This document shows, in pieces, positions 10,609-22,132 of a DNA stretch of 46,989 nucleotides (positions are counted from its first letter, which is position 1; every line of letters starts with the position of its first letter). Both the position numbers and the translations under genes were made by a program. The notes below the pieces were generated by a model. The model was given only the letters and a program-made list of their open reading frames with translations. It was not told where the DNA came from and made no database searches. The stretch is taken from assembly GCA_938049385.1 (NCBI GenBank), contig CALIBQ010000008.1, forward strand, positions 1 through 46,989. Direction: 5' to 3'. This DNA is from an uncultured Anaerolineae bacterium. GTDB taxonomy: Bacteria > Chloroflexota > Anaerolineae > JACIWP01.

Positions 10609-11573
10609 AACTGACCTCCGATCCCCGGGTTCTGCCCCGCCGCCTTGGCCTGTTCCCCAACCCGGGCAATGAAGACATCCTCCAGAGAAGGTGGGATATG
10701 GTTGACCGCATAGACGTGCACGCCGGCCTGCTCCAGCAGACTCCGCACTTCTTCGGCGCGGGCGCCGGCGTCCGGCCCAATGGCGTGTACCAGCGTGCCG
10801 TACAGCGCGACCTCGGTAAATGCTCCGCTGGCCCGCAGAAGTTTCACAACCTCATCCGGCGCGTCGCTGTCAATCTCCAGCACCTGGCCGGGCATCTGGC
10901 GCTTGATCTCCTCCGGCGTGCCTTGTGCGATGAGGCGCCCGCGGTGAATAAAGGCAAGACGGTGACAGTGTTCCGCCTCGTCCATATAATGGGTGGTGAC
11001 CAGGATGGTGGTGCCGGCATCGGCCAGCTCGTACAGCAGGTCCCAGAAGGAGCGGCGGGAGATAGGGTCCACGCCGGCGGTCGGCTCGTCGAGGAAGAGC
11101 ATCTCCGGCTCATGCAGGATAGCCGCGCCCAGCGCCAACCGCTGTTTCCACCCGCCGGAGAGATTGCGGGTCAGCTCGCGTTCGCGCCCCTTCAGGCCGG
11201 CCATTTCCAACACGAATTCCTTGCGCTGCCGCAGACGCTCCCCGCGCACGCCGTAGGTGCGGCCGAAGAAATCGAGGTTCTCGGAGACTGTCAGGTCGTA
11301 GTACAGGCTGAAGCGCTGAGACATGTAGCCGATGCGCCGGCGAATCTCCTCGGTCTGCCGGCGGATGTCGAAGCCCAGCACGGTTGCCTCGCCGGCGGTG
11401 GGCCGCAGTAGCCCCAACAGCATGCGAATAGTGGTCGTCTTGCCCGAGCCGTTGGGTCCCAGGAAGCCGAATATCTCCCCGCGGCGGATAGCGAAATGGA
11501 TGTGGTCCACCGCCGTGAAATCGCCGAACTTTTTCACCAGGCCGCGCACTTCGACAGCCAGCTCATTCGCCAT
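10605..11573 (-). CDS. ABC transporter ATP-binding protein 1 of the exporter
   Basis: This 322-aa cytoplasmic nucleotide-binding subunit of an ABC-2 type exporter has Walker A GPNGSGKTT, a Q-loop region GYMSQRFSLYYDLT, signature LSGGWKQRLALG, Walker B LFLDEPTAGVDP and the switch His in TTHYMDEAEHC. The C-terminal extension of about 90 aa after the ATPase core is typical of DrrA/CcmA/YbhF-like exporters. It overlaps the next upstream ATPase gene by 11 nt and the downstream adaptor by 4 nt. In YbhF the two ATPase domains are fused in one chain; here they are separate genes, so a heterodimer is likely. Confidence 0.9.
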   Translation of the reverse strand: MANELAVEVRGLVKKFGDFTAVDHIHFAIRRGEIFGFLGPNGSGKTTTIRMLLGLLRPTAGEATVLGFDIRRQTEEIRRRIGYMSQRFSLYYDLTVSENLDFFGRTYGVRGERLRQRKEFVLEMAGLKGRERELTRNLSGGWKQRLALGAAILHEPEMLFLDEPTAGVDPISRRSFWDLLYELADAGTTILVTTHYMDEAEHCHRLAFIHRGRLIAQGTPEEIKRQMPGQVLEIDSDAPDEVVKLLRASGAFTEVALYGTLVHAIGPDAGARAEEVRSLLEQAGVHVYAVNHIPPSLEDVFIARVGEQAKAAGQNPGIGGQL

Positions 11574-12540
11574 GGCTTTCCGCTCCTGGCGGGGTCATCT
11601 CTGCCTGTATGCGGGCGTTCTGCCGGCGGATCAGGCTGATGAACGCCTCTTCCATGCGCGCCCGCGTCTGGCGCATGGAGAGCACGGGGATGCCGGCCTC
11701 TTTCAGGCGGGCGGCGATGGCCGGTAGGCGCGCCGCGGCATTGTCCACGATGAGATGGAGCATCTCGCCGTAGGTCTGTATCTCCAGGACGCCTGGCTCG
11801 TCCTGCAGGAGCTGGCGCGCCTGTCGGAAGGCGCCCACCTGCAGTTCGATGACCTCGCCCTCGATCATCTGACGGATGCGGGTCGGCGTATCGCATACCA
11901 TCAGCCGGCCCTGGTACATCAGGCCGACGCGAGTACAGCGCTCGGCCTCGTCCATATACGGCGTAGTGATGACCAGCGTCACGCCGGCGAGGTGCAGTTC
12001 GGTCAAAATCTGCCAGAACTCGCGGCGTGAGACCGGGTCCACGCCGGTGGTCGGTTCGTCCAACAGGAGGATGGGCGGCTGATGCAGGAGCGCGCAGGCC
12101 AGCGCCAGTTTCTGCTTCATGCCGCCAGAGAGGTAGGCGCTTCGCCGGCCGATGAACTCGATCAGGCCGGCGAAGCGCAGTAACCGCTCGATGCGTTGGG
12201 AGCGCTCCGGCTCCCGCACGTCGAAGATGTCGGCGAAGAAGAGCAGGTTTTCCATGACGGTCAGATCGCCGTACAGGGAGAACTGCTGAGGCATGTAGCC
12301 GATCTGACGCTTAAGGGCCTCCGCCTGGTGCACGGTATCGAAGCCGGCGACGCGCGCCGTCCCTTCGGTAGGACGCATCAGCCCGCACAGCAGGCGCAGG
12401 GTGGTGGTCTTGCCGGCGCTGTCCGGGCCCAGCAGGCCAAAGATTTCCCCGCGATAGATGGTCAGGTCCAAATGGTCCACCGCCACCACTCTGCGGAAGC
12501 GTTTGGTCAGCCCTCGGGTTTCGATGACTGCTTCCGACAT
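11563..12540 (-). CDS. ABC transporter ATP-binding protein 2 of the exporter
   Basis: This second nucleotide-binding subunit (about 325 aa) has a Walker A of GPDSAGKTTT, slightly unusual because of Asp-Ser-Ala before GKT. It also has GYMPQQFSLYGDLT, signature LSGGMKQKLALACALLHQP, Walker B LLLDEPTTGVDP and TTPYMDEAERC. The usual switch His (TTH) is replaced by Pro (TTP), so this site may be catalytically weak, as in asymmetric ABC ATPase pairs. The ATG at 12540 is chosen since GTGAGGT lies about 10 nt upstream; a GTG at 12552 is an alternative start. It follows the permease by about 20 nt and overlaps the next ATPase by 11 nt. Confidence 0.9.
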   Translation of the reverse strand: MSEAVIETRGLTKRFRRVVAVDHLDLTIYRGEIFGLLGPDSAGKTTTLRLLCGLMRPTEGTARVAGFDTVHQAEALKRQIGYMPQQFSLYGDLTVMENLLFFADIFDVREPERSQRIERLLRFAGLIEFIGRRSAYLSGGMKQKLALACALLHQPPILLLDEPTTGVDPVSRREFWQILTELHLAGVTLVITTPYMDEAERCTRVGLMYQGRLMVCDTPTRIRQMIEGEVIELQVGAFRQARQLLQDEPGVLEIQTYGEMLHLIVDNAAARLPAIAARLKEAGIPVLSMRQTRARMEEAFISLIRRQNARIQAEMTPPGAESHGE

Positions 12541-12559
12541 AAACTCGCGCACCTCACGC

Positions 12560-13678
12560 TCATTCCAGCCGCTTGCGGAAGCGCCTTGCGGCCGCGCCCA
12601 TGATGAAAATGCCGAAAATGAGAAGCGGGATGATATGCGGCATGAGCACGTTCAGACCCACGCCCTTCAGGATGATACCGCGCATGATAATGAGCATGTA
12701 GCGCAGTGGGATGAGATAGCTGATCGCCTGCAGGGCTGGCGGCATGGCCTCGATCGGGAAGAAGAAGCCGGCCAGAAAGATAGAAGGTAGCAGGGTCAGC
12801 CAGACCAGCAACATCGCTTCCTGCTGGGAGTTGGCCACGCTGGAGATGAAAATCCCCACCCCCAGTGAGCTCAGCAGGAAGACGAACGACAGCCCCAGCA
12901 GGAGACCCAGGCTCCCGTGCACTGGCACCTTGAACCACAGCGTGCCAATGGCCAGCACTTCCAGCATGTCGAGAAAGGCCACCGCCACATAGGGCAGGAC
13001 CTTGCCGACGACGAGTTCCGCCGGCCGGACGGGGCTGACCATCAACTGCTCCACCGTGCCCTGCTCGCGCTCCCGCACGATCGCCAGCGCGGTCAGCATG
13101 GTGGTGAGCAGATACATGATCATGGCCATCAGCCCGGGAATCATGAAGTTCACGCTCTTCATCTCCGGGTTGTACCAGACGCGCGGGCGCACTTCCAGGG
13201 CCATCAGCTCCTCCGGGGAGATGCCCAGCCGGCGCTCGATGAGGCGCAGGCTGTAGGCCTGGCCGACCTGCTGGGAGGCGGCGAAGACCGCGTTGGCGAT
13301 ATTGGGATCGGACCCGTCAATGACAAAGGCCACTTGTGCTTTTTCGCCGGCCAAGATGCGCCGGCCGTAGCCGGCCGGGATCAGCAGGCCGGCGCGGACC
13401 TCCCCTCGGTCTATCATCTCCGCCAGCTCCCGCTCGTTCTCCACACAGCGGACCAGGCTGAAATAGCCAGAGGCCTCATAGGAGCGCAACAGCTCGCGGC
13501 TCTCCGGTGAACGGTCACCATCCAGGACGGCGGTGCGGATATGCTCCACGTCGGTGGTAGCGGCATAGCCCAGCAGGAAGAGCTGGACGATAGGGATCAG
13601 GAACATCACGACCATGGTGCGCCAATCCCGGATGATATGGTGCACCTCTTTCCAGGCGATGGCCGCCATGCGCCTCAT
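12560..13678 (-). CDS. ABC-2 type permease (YhhJ/YbhR-like)
   Basis: This 372-aa membrane subunit has a first helix at about residues 22-42 (MVVMFLIPIVQLFLLGYAA), a large external domain (about 43-180), then five C-terminal helices. Family marks are WKEVHHIIRDWRT at the N-terminus and REREQGTVEQLMVSPVRPAELVVGK in the cytoplasmic loop. It is the only permease in the operon, where E. coli ybhFSR has two. It may homodimerise, or a second permease may be encoded elsewhere. It is the first gene after the minus-strand promoter at 13748-13775, with a GGGGTGGGGAA ribosome site. Confidence 0.92.
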   Translation of the reverse strand: MRRMAAIAWKEVHHIIRDWRTMVVMFLIPIVQLFLLGYAATTDVEHIRTAVLDGDRSPESRELLRSYEASGYFSLVRCVENERELAEMIDRGEVRAGLLIPAGYGRRILAGEKAQVAFVIDGSDPNIANAVFAASQQVGQAYSLRLIERRLGISPEELMALEVRPRVWYNPEMKSVNFMIPGLMAMIMYLLTTMLTALAIVREREQGTVEQLMVSPVRPAELVVGKVLPYVAVAFLDMLEVLAIGTLWFKVPVHGSLGLLLGLSFVFLLSSLGVGIFISSVANSQQEAMLLVWLTLLPSIFLAGFFFPIEAMPPALQAISYLIPLRYMLIIMRGIILKGVGLNVLMPHIIPLLIFGIFIMGAAARRFRKRLE

Positions 13679-13747
13679 GGGTTCCCCACCCCGATACTCT
13701 GCCAGCGGTGCTCTCCGCTCCGCACCCGTCAGGAGCCATGCTGTTTT

Positions 13748-13775
13748 ATCATATCCCTACAGCTCGGCCTGTCAA
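13748..13775 (-). promoter_or_regulatory. Promoter of the exporter operon
   Basis: On the minus strand, TTGACA (13770-13775), a 16-nt spacer and TATGAT (13748-13753) lie about 70 nt before the permease ATG. It lacks the GGACT/CCCTC upstream motif seen at the three attenuated promoters. Confidence 0.75.
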
Positions 13776-13826
13776 ATGAGGAAGGGGCAGAGGGAGTTGA
13801 GGCGGTGGGCCGGCGATGAAACACCA

Positions 13827-13893
13827 GGCTTATGGTGCCAAGACCCGTGAGGGCTTCGCTTCCTACGCCGGCGGCTTCCAGCCGCCGGCGAAC
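13827..13893 (-). repeat. Dispersed repeat A, copy 2 (inverted relative to copy 1)
   Basis: The reverse complement matches 143-209 over 67 nt at roughly 85 percent by eye. The 10-bp hairpin is kept (13867-13876 with 13880-13889). Its orientation relative to repeat B is opposite in the two loci, so A and B are separable modules. Confidence 0.75.
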
Positions 13894-13954
13894 TTCCGAC
13901 AAACAGGTGACCGACCTCCTGGGCCAAGTCGAGTGCGGCCGAGGTTGAAACTGC

Positions 13955-14020
13955 GGCTTCGCGGTTGTTGCCATGGCTTCAGCCGCCAAGCCGCTCCTCC
14001 GCAGATTGTATGTTTGGACT
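13955..14020 (+). repeat. Dispersed repeat B, copy 2 (upstream of the ilv-leu promoter)
   Basis: It matches 253-318 at 58 of 66 positions without gaps. Similarity continues through GGACT, 9 nt, CCCTC to the TTGACA box at 14045. The same GGACT/CCCTC spacing occurs at the edge of the IS1182-like remnant (reverse strand, 26746-26785). Confidence 0.75.
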
Positions 14021-14044
14021 TTTTCAAAACCCTCAATTAGCGGG

Positions 14045-14073
14045 TTGACAAATCCGGAAAGGTGTGCTATAAT
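14045..14073 (+). promoter_or_regulatory. Promoter of the ilv-leu operon
   Basis: A consensus promoter: TTGACA (14045-14050), 17-nt spacer, TATAAT (14068-14073), with TGC just before the -10 box (extended -10). The transcript would start near 14080 and enter the attenuator leader. Confidence 0.9.
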
Positions 14074-14097
14074 TACGTTAGAACCTGAGGTAATCAG

Positions 14098-14121
14098 ATG
14101 GTGTGCAGGTACATACGATGA
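14098..14121 (+). CDS. Possible 7-codon upstream ORF overlapping the leader peptide
   Basis: ATG GTG TGC AGG TAC ATA CGA TGA is preceded by a good TGAGGT ribosome site 6-7 nt away (14086-14091). Its TGA overlaps the ATG of the Leu/Val/Ile leader peptide (ATGA). It may deliver ribosomes to the leader by translational coupling. Support is only positional. Confidence 0.35.
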   Translation: MVCRYIR

Positions 14122-14225
14122 ACCTAGTGAATGTGCTCTCCCTGAACCTGGTAATTATTCTCGGCATTCTGGTTCTGGTCCTTATTGGCCAGAGCCTGGT
14201 TCCGGTTGGGGAGGGCGCGAGATAG
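14118..14225 (+). CDS. ilv-leu leader peptide (attenuation)
   Basis: This is a 35-residue peptide with 9 Leu, 7 Val and 4 Ile, including the run LVIILGILVLVLI (residues 11-23). Such composition is the hallmark of ribosome-mediated attenuation of branched-chain amino acid operons. The peptide ends 30 nt before an intrinsic terminator. A modest ribosome site (CAGG, 14106-14109) precedes the ATG, and an overlapping upstream mini-ORF may assist. Slow decoding of Leu, Val or Ile codons would hold the ribosome in segment 1 and favour antitermination. No product function is expected beyond its translation. Confidence 0.93.
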   Translation: MNLVNVLSLNLVIILGILVLVLIGQSLVPVGEGAR

Positions 14226-14285
14226 GCACACCCGAGAGCAAGCACCAGCCATAAGAAGCCTCCCAACCGGGAGGCTTTTATTTTT
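14138..14285 (+). promoter_or_regulatory. ilv-leu transcription attenuator with alternative hairpins
   Basis: Three mutually exclusive pairings are visible. Segment 1 (14138-14148, CTCCC and AACC) can pair with segment 2 (14204-14213, GGTT and GGGAG). Segment 2 (14202-14214) can instead pair with segment 3 (14259-14270) along 12 bp with one bulged G, forming an antiterminator. Segment 3 is also the 5' arm of the terminator. The leader stop codon (14223) is close enough that a ribosome finishing the peptide would cover segment 2. This is the E. coli ilv/trp-type logic. Confidence 0.88.
14256..14285 (+). terminator. Attenuator terminator of the ilv-leu leader
   Basis: A 9-bp stem AAGCCTCCC (14256-14264) / GGGAGGCTT (14269-14277) with an AACC loop is followed by TTATTTTT. 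Confidence 0.93.
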
Positions 14286-14325
14286 GCAGCGTACTGGTCC
14301 CAACGCGGCCGACCAATGGGCATTG

Positions 14326-14383
14326 AGGCCTTTCTTCAGGCGTTCCGGTCTTCGCCGGCATGCCTGACGAAAGGCCTTTTATT
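14326..14383 (+). terminator. Second, larger terminator before ilvD
   Basis: AGGCCTTTC (14326-14334) pairs with GAAAGGCCT (14369-14377). Inner stems are CAGGC/GCCTG (14337-14341 with 14362-14366) and CCGG/CCGG, and a TTT-ATT tract follows. It lies between the attenuator and ilvD, so polymerase that escapes the first terminator meets another. I found no clear antiterminator partner for it. Confidence 0.75.
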
Positions 14384-14426
14384 ATCATTATCTCACTACA
14401 CCGACGAAAGAAAGGCGGACCCGAGG

Positions 14427-16094
14427 ATGCTCAGAAGCGACGAACTGAAAAAAGGCTTGGAACGCGCACCGCACCGCTCCCTCCTGCGGGCGCTGGGAGT
14501 GACGGACTTCGAGATGAGCCAGCCCTTTATCGGGGTCATCAACTCCTACAGCGAGGTTATCCCTGGCCATGTTCATCTGCGGCAGGTCGCGGAAGCGGTC
14601 AAAGCCGGCATCCGCGCCGCCGGCGGCACCCCGTTCGAAGTCAATACCATCGGCGTGTGCGACGGCCTGGCCATGAACCATGCCGGCATGCGCTTCTCCC
14701 TCCCCAGCCGCGAGCTGATCGCCGATTCGGTGGAAATCCTGGTCCAGGCCCACGCTTTTGACGCCATCGTGCTCATCCCCAACTGCGACAAGATCATCCC
14801 CGGCATGCTGATGGCCGCAGCGCGCATCAATATCCCAGCCATCGTTATCAACGGCGGCCCTATGCTCGCCGGCCATTGGCAGGGCCGGGCGGTGGACCTC
14901 TCCAACGTCTTTGAGGCGGTGGGCGCGGTAACCGCCGGCCGCATGACCGAGGAAGAGCTGGCCTCCCTGGAAGAGGCCGCCTGCCCCGGATGCGGCTCCT
15001 GCGCCGGCATGTTCACCGCCAATACCATGAATTGCCTGACCGAAGCCATGGGCATGTCCCTGCCGGGGAGCGGCACCTGCCCAGCGGTGGATGCGGAGCG
15101 CCTGCGCCTGGCCAAGGAGGCCGGCATGCGCGTCATGCACCTCCTGCGCCAGAACATCCGGCCGCGCGATATCCTGACCGCCGGCGCCATCCGCAACGCC
15201 TTCGCTGTGGATATGGCCTTGGGCGGCTCCACCAACTCCGTCCTGCACCTCATGGCCATCGCCCATGAAGCCGGCGTGGATTTCTCCCTGGGCGAGCTTA
15301 ATTCCCTGAGTGCCAGAATTCCCCATCTGTGCAAGATGAGCCCGGCGGTGGGCGGGCATCACATCGAGGACCTGCACCGCGCCGGCGGCATTCAGGGGGT
15401 CATGCGCCGGCTGGCCGACCTGGGCGTGCTGGACACGACCTGCATGACCGCCGCCGGCCAGAGCGTAGAGGAGAATCTGCAAAAGGCCGGCGTATGGGAT
15501 GATTCGGTCATCCGCCCGCTGGACAATCCCTACTCCGCCTCGGGCGGACTGCGCATCCTCTTCGGTTCATTGGCACCGGAAGGGAGCGTCATCAAGAAGG
15601 CGGCGCTGGCCGCCGGCCAGTCGCTCTATCGCGGGCCGGCGCGCGTCTTCAACTCCGAGGAAGAGGCTACCCAGGCCATCTTGCGCCGGGATTTCCGGCC
15701 CGGGGATGTCATCATCATCCGCTATGAGGGACCCAAGGGTGGCCCCGGCATGCGTGAGATGCTCACCGCCACCTCGGCCCTGTCGGGCATGGGCATGGAT
15801 GGCGATATTGCGCTGATCACCGACGGCCGCTTCTCCGGTGCCTCTCGCGGATTGGTCATCGGGCACGTCTCGCCGGAGGCGGCCGCCGGCGGCCCCATCG
15901 CCCTGGTGGAGGATGGGGACATGATCACTATTGACCTGGACAATTATCGCGTGGACATTGACGTGGACGAGGGAACCCTGCGCCGGCGGGCGGAAAAACT
16001 GCCGGCGTGGACCCCGCGTGTGACGGACGGCTATCTGCGGCGCTATGCCGAGTATGTCTCCTCTGCCAGCACCGGGGCGGTGTTCCGCATGTGA
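14427..16094 (+). CDS. ilvD: Dihydroxy-acid dehydratase
   Basis: This 555-aa Fe-S enzyme dehydrates 2,3-dihydroxy-isovalerate and -methylvalerate to the 2-oxoacids of valine and isoleucine. Cluster-ligand regions are visible in [12 protein letters not shown] and [19 protein letters not shown]. Other conserved runs are [16 protein letters not shown] and [14 protein letters not shown] near the middle and [20 protein letters not shown] near the end. The ATG at 14427 fits the family N-terminus and has AAAGGCGG at a suitable distance; an in-frame upstream ATG (14316) lies inside the terminator stem region and is rejected. It is first in a nine-gene operon. Confidence 0.97.
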   Translation: MLRSDELKKGLERAPHRSLLRALGVTDFEMSQPFIGVINSYSEVIPGHVHLRQVAEAVKAGIRAAGGTPFEVNTIGVCDGLAMNHAGMRFSLPSRELIADSVEILVQAHAFDAIVLIPNCDKIIPGMLMAAARINIPAIVINGGPMLAGHWQGRAVDLSNVFEAVGAVTAGRMTEEELASLEEAACPGCGSCAGMFTANTMNCLTEAMGMSLPGSGTCPAVDAERLRLAKEAGMRVMHLLRQNIRPRDILTAGAIRNAFAVDMALGGSTNSVLHLMAIAHEAGVDFSLGELNSLSARIPHLCKMSPAVGGHHIEDLHRAGGIQGVMRRLADLGVLDTTCMTAAGQSVEENLQKAGVWDDSVIRPLDNPYSASGGLRILFGSLAPEGSVIKKAALAAGQSLYRGPARVFNSEEEATQAILRRDFRPGDVIIIRYEGPKGGPGMREMLTATSALSGMGMDGDIALITDGRFSGASRGLVIGHVSPEAAAGGPIALVEDGDMITIDLDNYRVDIDVDEGTLRRRAEKLPAWTPRVTDGYLRRYAEYVSSASTGAVFRM

Positions 16095-16129
16095 AGCCCG
16101 ATTCCCGATTGGGAGAAAAGGAGGGAAGA

Positions 16130-17820
16130 ATGAAGCTGACAGGCGCGCAAATTGTGTGTGAGGCACTGGTGCGAGAAGGTGTGGATGTGGTGTTCGGATA
16201 TCCGGGTGGAGCGGTCATCAAGCTCTACGACACCCTGATTGACTATCCCATTCACCATGTGCTGGTGCGCCATGAGCAGGCCGCGGCGCATGCCGCCGAT
16301 GGATATGCGCGTGCCACCGGCAAGGTGGGCGTCTGCATCGCCACCTCTGGCCCAGGTGCTACCAACTTGGTGACCGGCATTGCCACCGCATACATGGATT
16401 CCTCGCCTATTGTGGCGATCACCGGCCAGGTCCCCACCAACCTGCTGGGGCGGGATGCCTTCCAGGAGGTCGACATCACCGGCATCACTATGCCCATCAC
16501 CAAGCACAGCTATCTGGTGACCGATGTCCGTGAACTGCCCCACATCATGAAAGAGGCCTTTTATATCGCCCGCTCCGGCCGGCCAGGCCCGGTGCTCATC
16601 GATATCCCCAAGGATGTGCAGGCCGCGGAGACGGAGTTCGACTATCCGGATGAGATCGAACTGCCCGGCTATGAGCCGCCGCTGGAAGGGGACCCCCAGC
16701 TCATCCAGCGCATGGCGGATATGATCAACGCGGCCGAGCGGCCGCTCATCCTGGCCGGCCACGGCGTCATCCTCTCCGAAGCCGAGGAAGAACTGCTGGC
16801 CCTGGCGGAACGGGGCAACTTCCCCGTCGCCACCACCCTGCTGGGCATCAGCGCCATCCCCGAGACGCACCGCCTGGCCCTGGGCATGGTCGGCATGCAC
16901 GGCTGGAAGCATGCTAATCAGGCCATCCAGCGCTGTGACCTGCTCATCGTGCTGGGGGCGCGCTTCTCCGACCGCGTGACGGGCAAGATATCCACCTTTG
17001 CACCGGACGCCAAGATCATCCATGTGGACATTGACCCGGCGGAAATCGGCAAAAATGTGGAGCCGGACCTGGCGGTGGTGGGCGACGTCAAACGGGTCCT
17101 GCGGGCGTTGATACCGCTGGTCCAGCCGCGGCTGTGCGTGGAATGGATCACCGACCTCCTGCGGAGCAAACAGCAGTACCAGGACCCACAGGCCTTCCAG
17201 CCCAAGAACGGCCGGCTGACCTCCCCTATGGTCATCCGCGAGATCTGGCGCGCCACCGGCGGCCAGGCCATCATGGTCAGCGACGTGGGCCAGAACCAGA
17301 TGTGGGAGGCGCAGTACTACTTCCACGACCGCCGGCGCGGCCTCATCACCTCCGGCGGCCTGGGCACCATGGGCTTCGCCGTGCCGGCGGCCATGGGCGT
17401 GCAGGCGGCCTATCCCGACGCTACCGTCTGGGCCACCGTGGGCGACGGCGGTTTCCAAATGACCATCCAAGAGCTGGCCACCATCGTGCAGGAGAAGTAC
17501 CCCATCAAGATCGCCATCCTCAACAACGGCTATCTCGGCATGGTGCGGCAGTGGCAGCAGTTCTTCTTTGAGCGCCGCTACGCGTTCACGCCGATCAGCA
17601 GTCCGGACTACCTGAAGCTGGCCGAGGCCTACGGCATCCCCGCCAAGCGGGTGTCGGACCCGGCGGACCTGCGCAGTTCGGTGGAAGAGGCCATGCGCAT
17701 CCCCGGCCCGGTGGTGCTGGAATTCCTGGTGGAGCGGGAGGACAACGTGTATCCGATGGTGCCCGCCGGCGCCAGCATCTCCGAGATGATCGAGCGCCAT
17801 ATGGTGGAGGAGGGCGCCTG

Positions 17821-17821
<1 letters not shown>
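16130..17821 (+). CDS. ilvB: Acetolactate synthase, catalytic subunit
   Basis: This 563-aa ThDP enzyme condenses pyruvate with pyruvate or 2-oxobutyrate. The N-terminal VRHEQAAAHAADGYARATG carries the catalytic Glu. The ThDP/Mg motif is GDGGFQMTIQELATI through NNGYLGMVRQWQ. A very strong AAAAGGAGGG site precedes the ATG at 16130; the longer frame upstream overlaps ilvD and is unlikely. Its stop overlaps the ilvN start (TGATG), which should fix subunit stoichiometry. Control comes from the leader attenuator. Confidence 0.97.
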
Positions 17822-19417
<1,596 letters not shown>

Positions 19418-19483
19418 GGGTCGGGAGTCCTCCCCCATATTCCACACATCATCCAGGCATGAGCGGAAAGGAAGGGATATCAC

Positions 19484-20410
19484 ATGGCGTTCCGGTCCGA
19501 CTTTATCTGGTTCAACGGCGAATTCGTCCCCTGGGACGAGGCGAAAGTGCACGTGGGAGTGCACGCGCTCCATTACGGCACCAGTGTGTTCGAGGGCATC
19601 CGCGCCTATAAGACGGTCAAGGGCACCGCGGTCTTTTGTCTGCAACAGCATGTGCGCCGGCTCTTCAACTCCGCCAAAGTCCTGCGCATGCCCATCCCCT
19701 ACACCGAGGAGCAGATCGCGCAGGCAATCCTTGACACGGTGGCGAAGAACCGCCACGAGGCCTGCTACATCCGCCCGCTGATCTTCCGCGGTATGGAGCG
19801 CCTGGGGGTGGACGGCCGGGCGTGTCCGGTGGAAGTAGTCATCATGACCTGGGAGTGGGGCGCCTATCTGGGCCCAGAGGCGCTGGAGCAGGGCGTGGAC
19901 GCCGGCGTCAGCTCCTGGCGGCGCATGGCGCCCGGCACGCTGGCGGCCAACTGCAAGATCGGCGGCCAGTACGTGAATTCCCAGTTTGTAACCATGGAGG
20001 CCAAGGACCGCGGCTTTGCGGAGGGCATCGCGCTCGATATCAACGGCTATGTGTCCGAGGGGAGCGGCGAGAACATCTTCCTGGTCTACAACGGCACCAT
20101 CCAGACGCCGGCGCTGGCCGCATCCATCCTCGAAGGCATCACCCGCCAGTGCGTCATCACCCTGGCGCGCGACATGGGCTACACCGTCGAGGAGACCATG
20201 ATCCCGCGCGAGCGCCTGTACGTCGCCGACGAAGCCTTCTTCACTGGCACGGCGGCGGAAATCACGCCCATCCGCTCGATCGACGGCATCCCGGTGGGCG
20301 CCGGCCGGCGCGGCCCTGTCACGGCCAAACTGCAGGAGCGCTTCTTCGCCATCACTTCCGGCAAGGAGGAGGATCGTTGGGGATGGCTGACGTACGTCCC
20401 CAAAACATGA
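19484..20410 (+). CDS. ilvE: Branched-chain amino acid aminotransferase
   Basis: This 308-aa PLP enzyme of fold type IV performs the last step of Leu, Ile and Val synthesis. Conserved segments are [13 protein letters not shown] near the N-terminus, the PLP-lysine region [12 protein letters not shown] (K158), GSGENIFLV, and [14 protein letters not shown]. The expected length is about 305 aa. It has a GGAAAGGAAG ribosome site and follows ilvC by 66 nt. Confidence 0.96.
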   Translation: MAFRSDFIWFNGEFVPWDEAKVHVGVHALHYGTSVFEGIRAYKTVKGTAVFCLQQHVRRLFNSAKVLRMPIPYTEEQIAQAILDTVAKNRHEACYIRPLIFRGMERLGVDGRACPVEVVIMTWEWGAYLGPEALEQGVDAGVSSWRRMAPGTLAANCKIGGQYVNSQFVTMEAKDRGFAEGIALDINGYVSEGSGENIFLVYNGTIQTPALAASILEGITRQCVITLARDMGYTVEETMIPRERLYVADEAFFTGTAAEITPIRSIDGIPVGAGRRGPVTAKLQERFFAITSGKEEDRWGWLTYVPKT

Positions 20411-20449
20411 GAACGAGCCAATACTACGGCTTGAAAAGGAGGTAGGAGA

Positions 20450-22129
<1,680 letters not shown>

Positions 22130-22132
22130 ACC

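Noticed and set aside
14316-14426. N-terminal extension of ilvD to an upstream in-frame ATG
   Set aside because: That ATG has no ribosome site and lies next to a terminator stem; the family N-terminus begins at [18 protein letters not shown].
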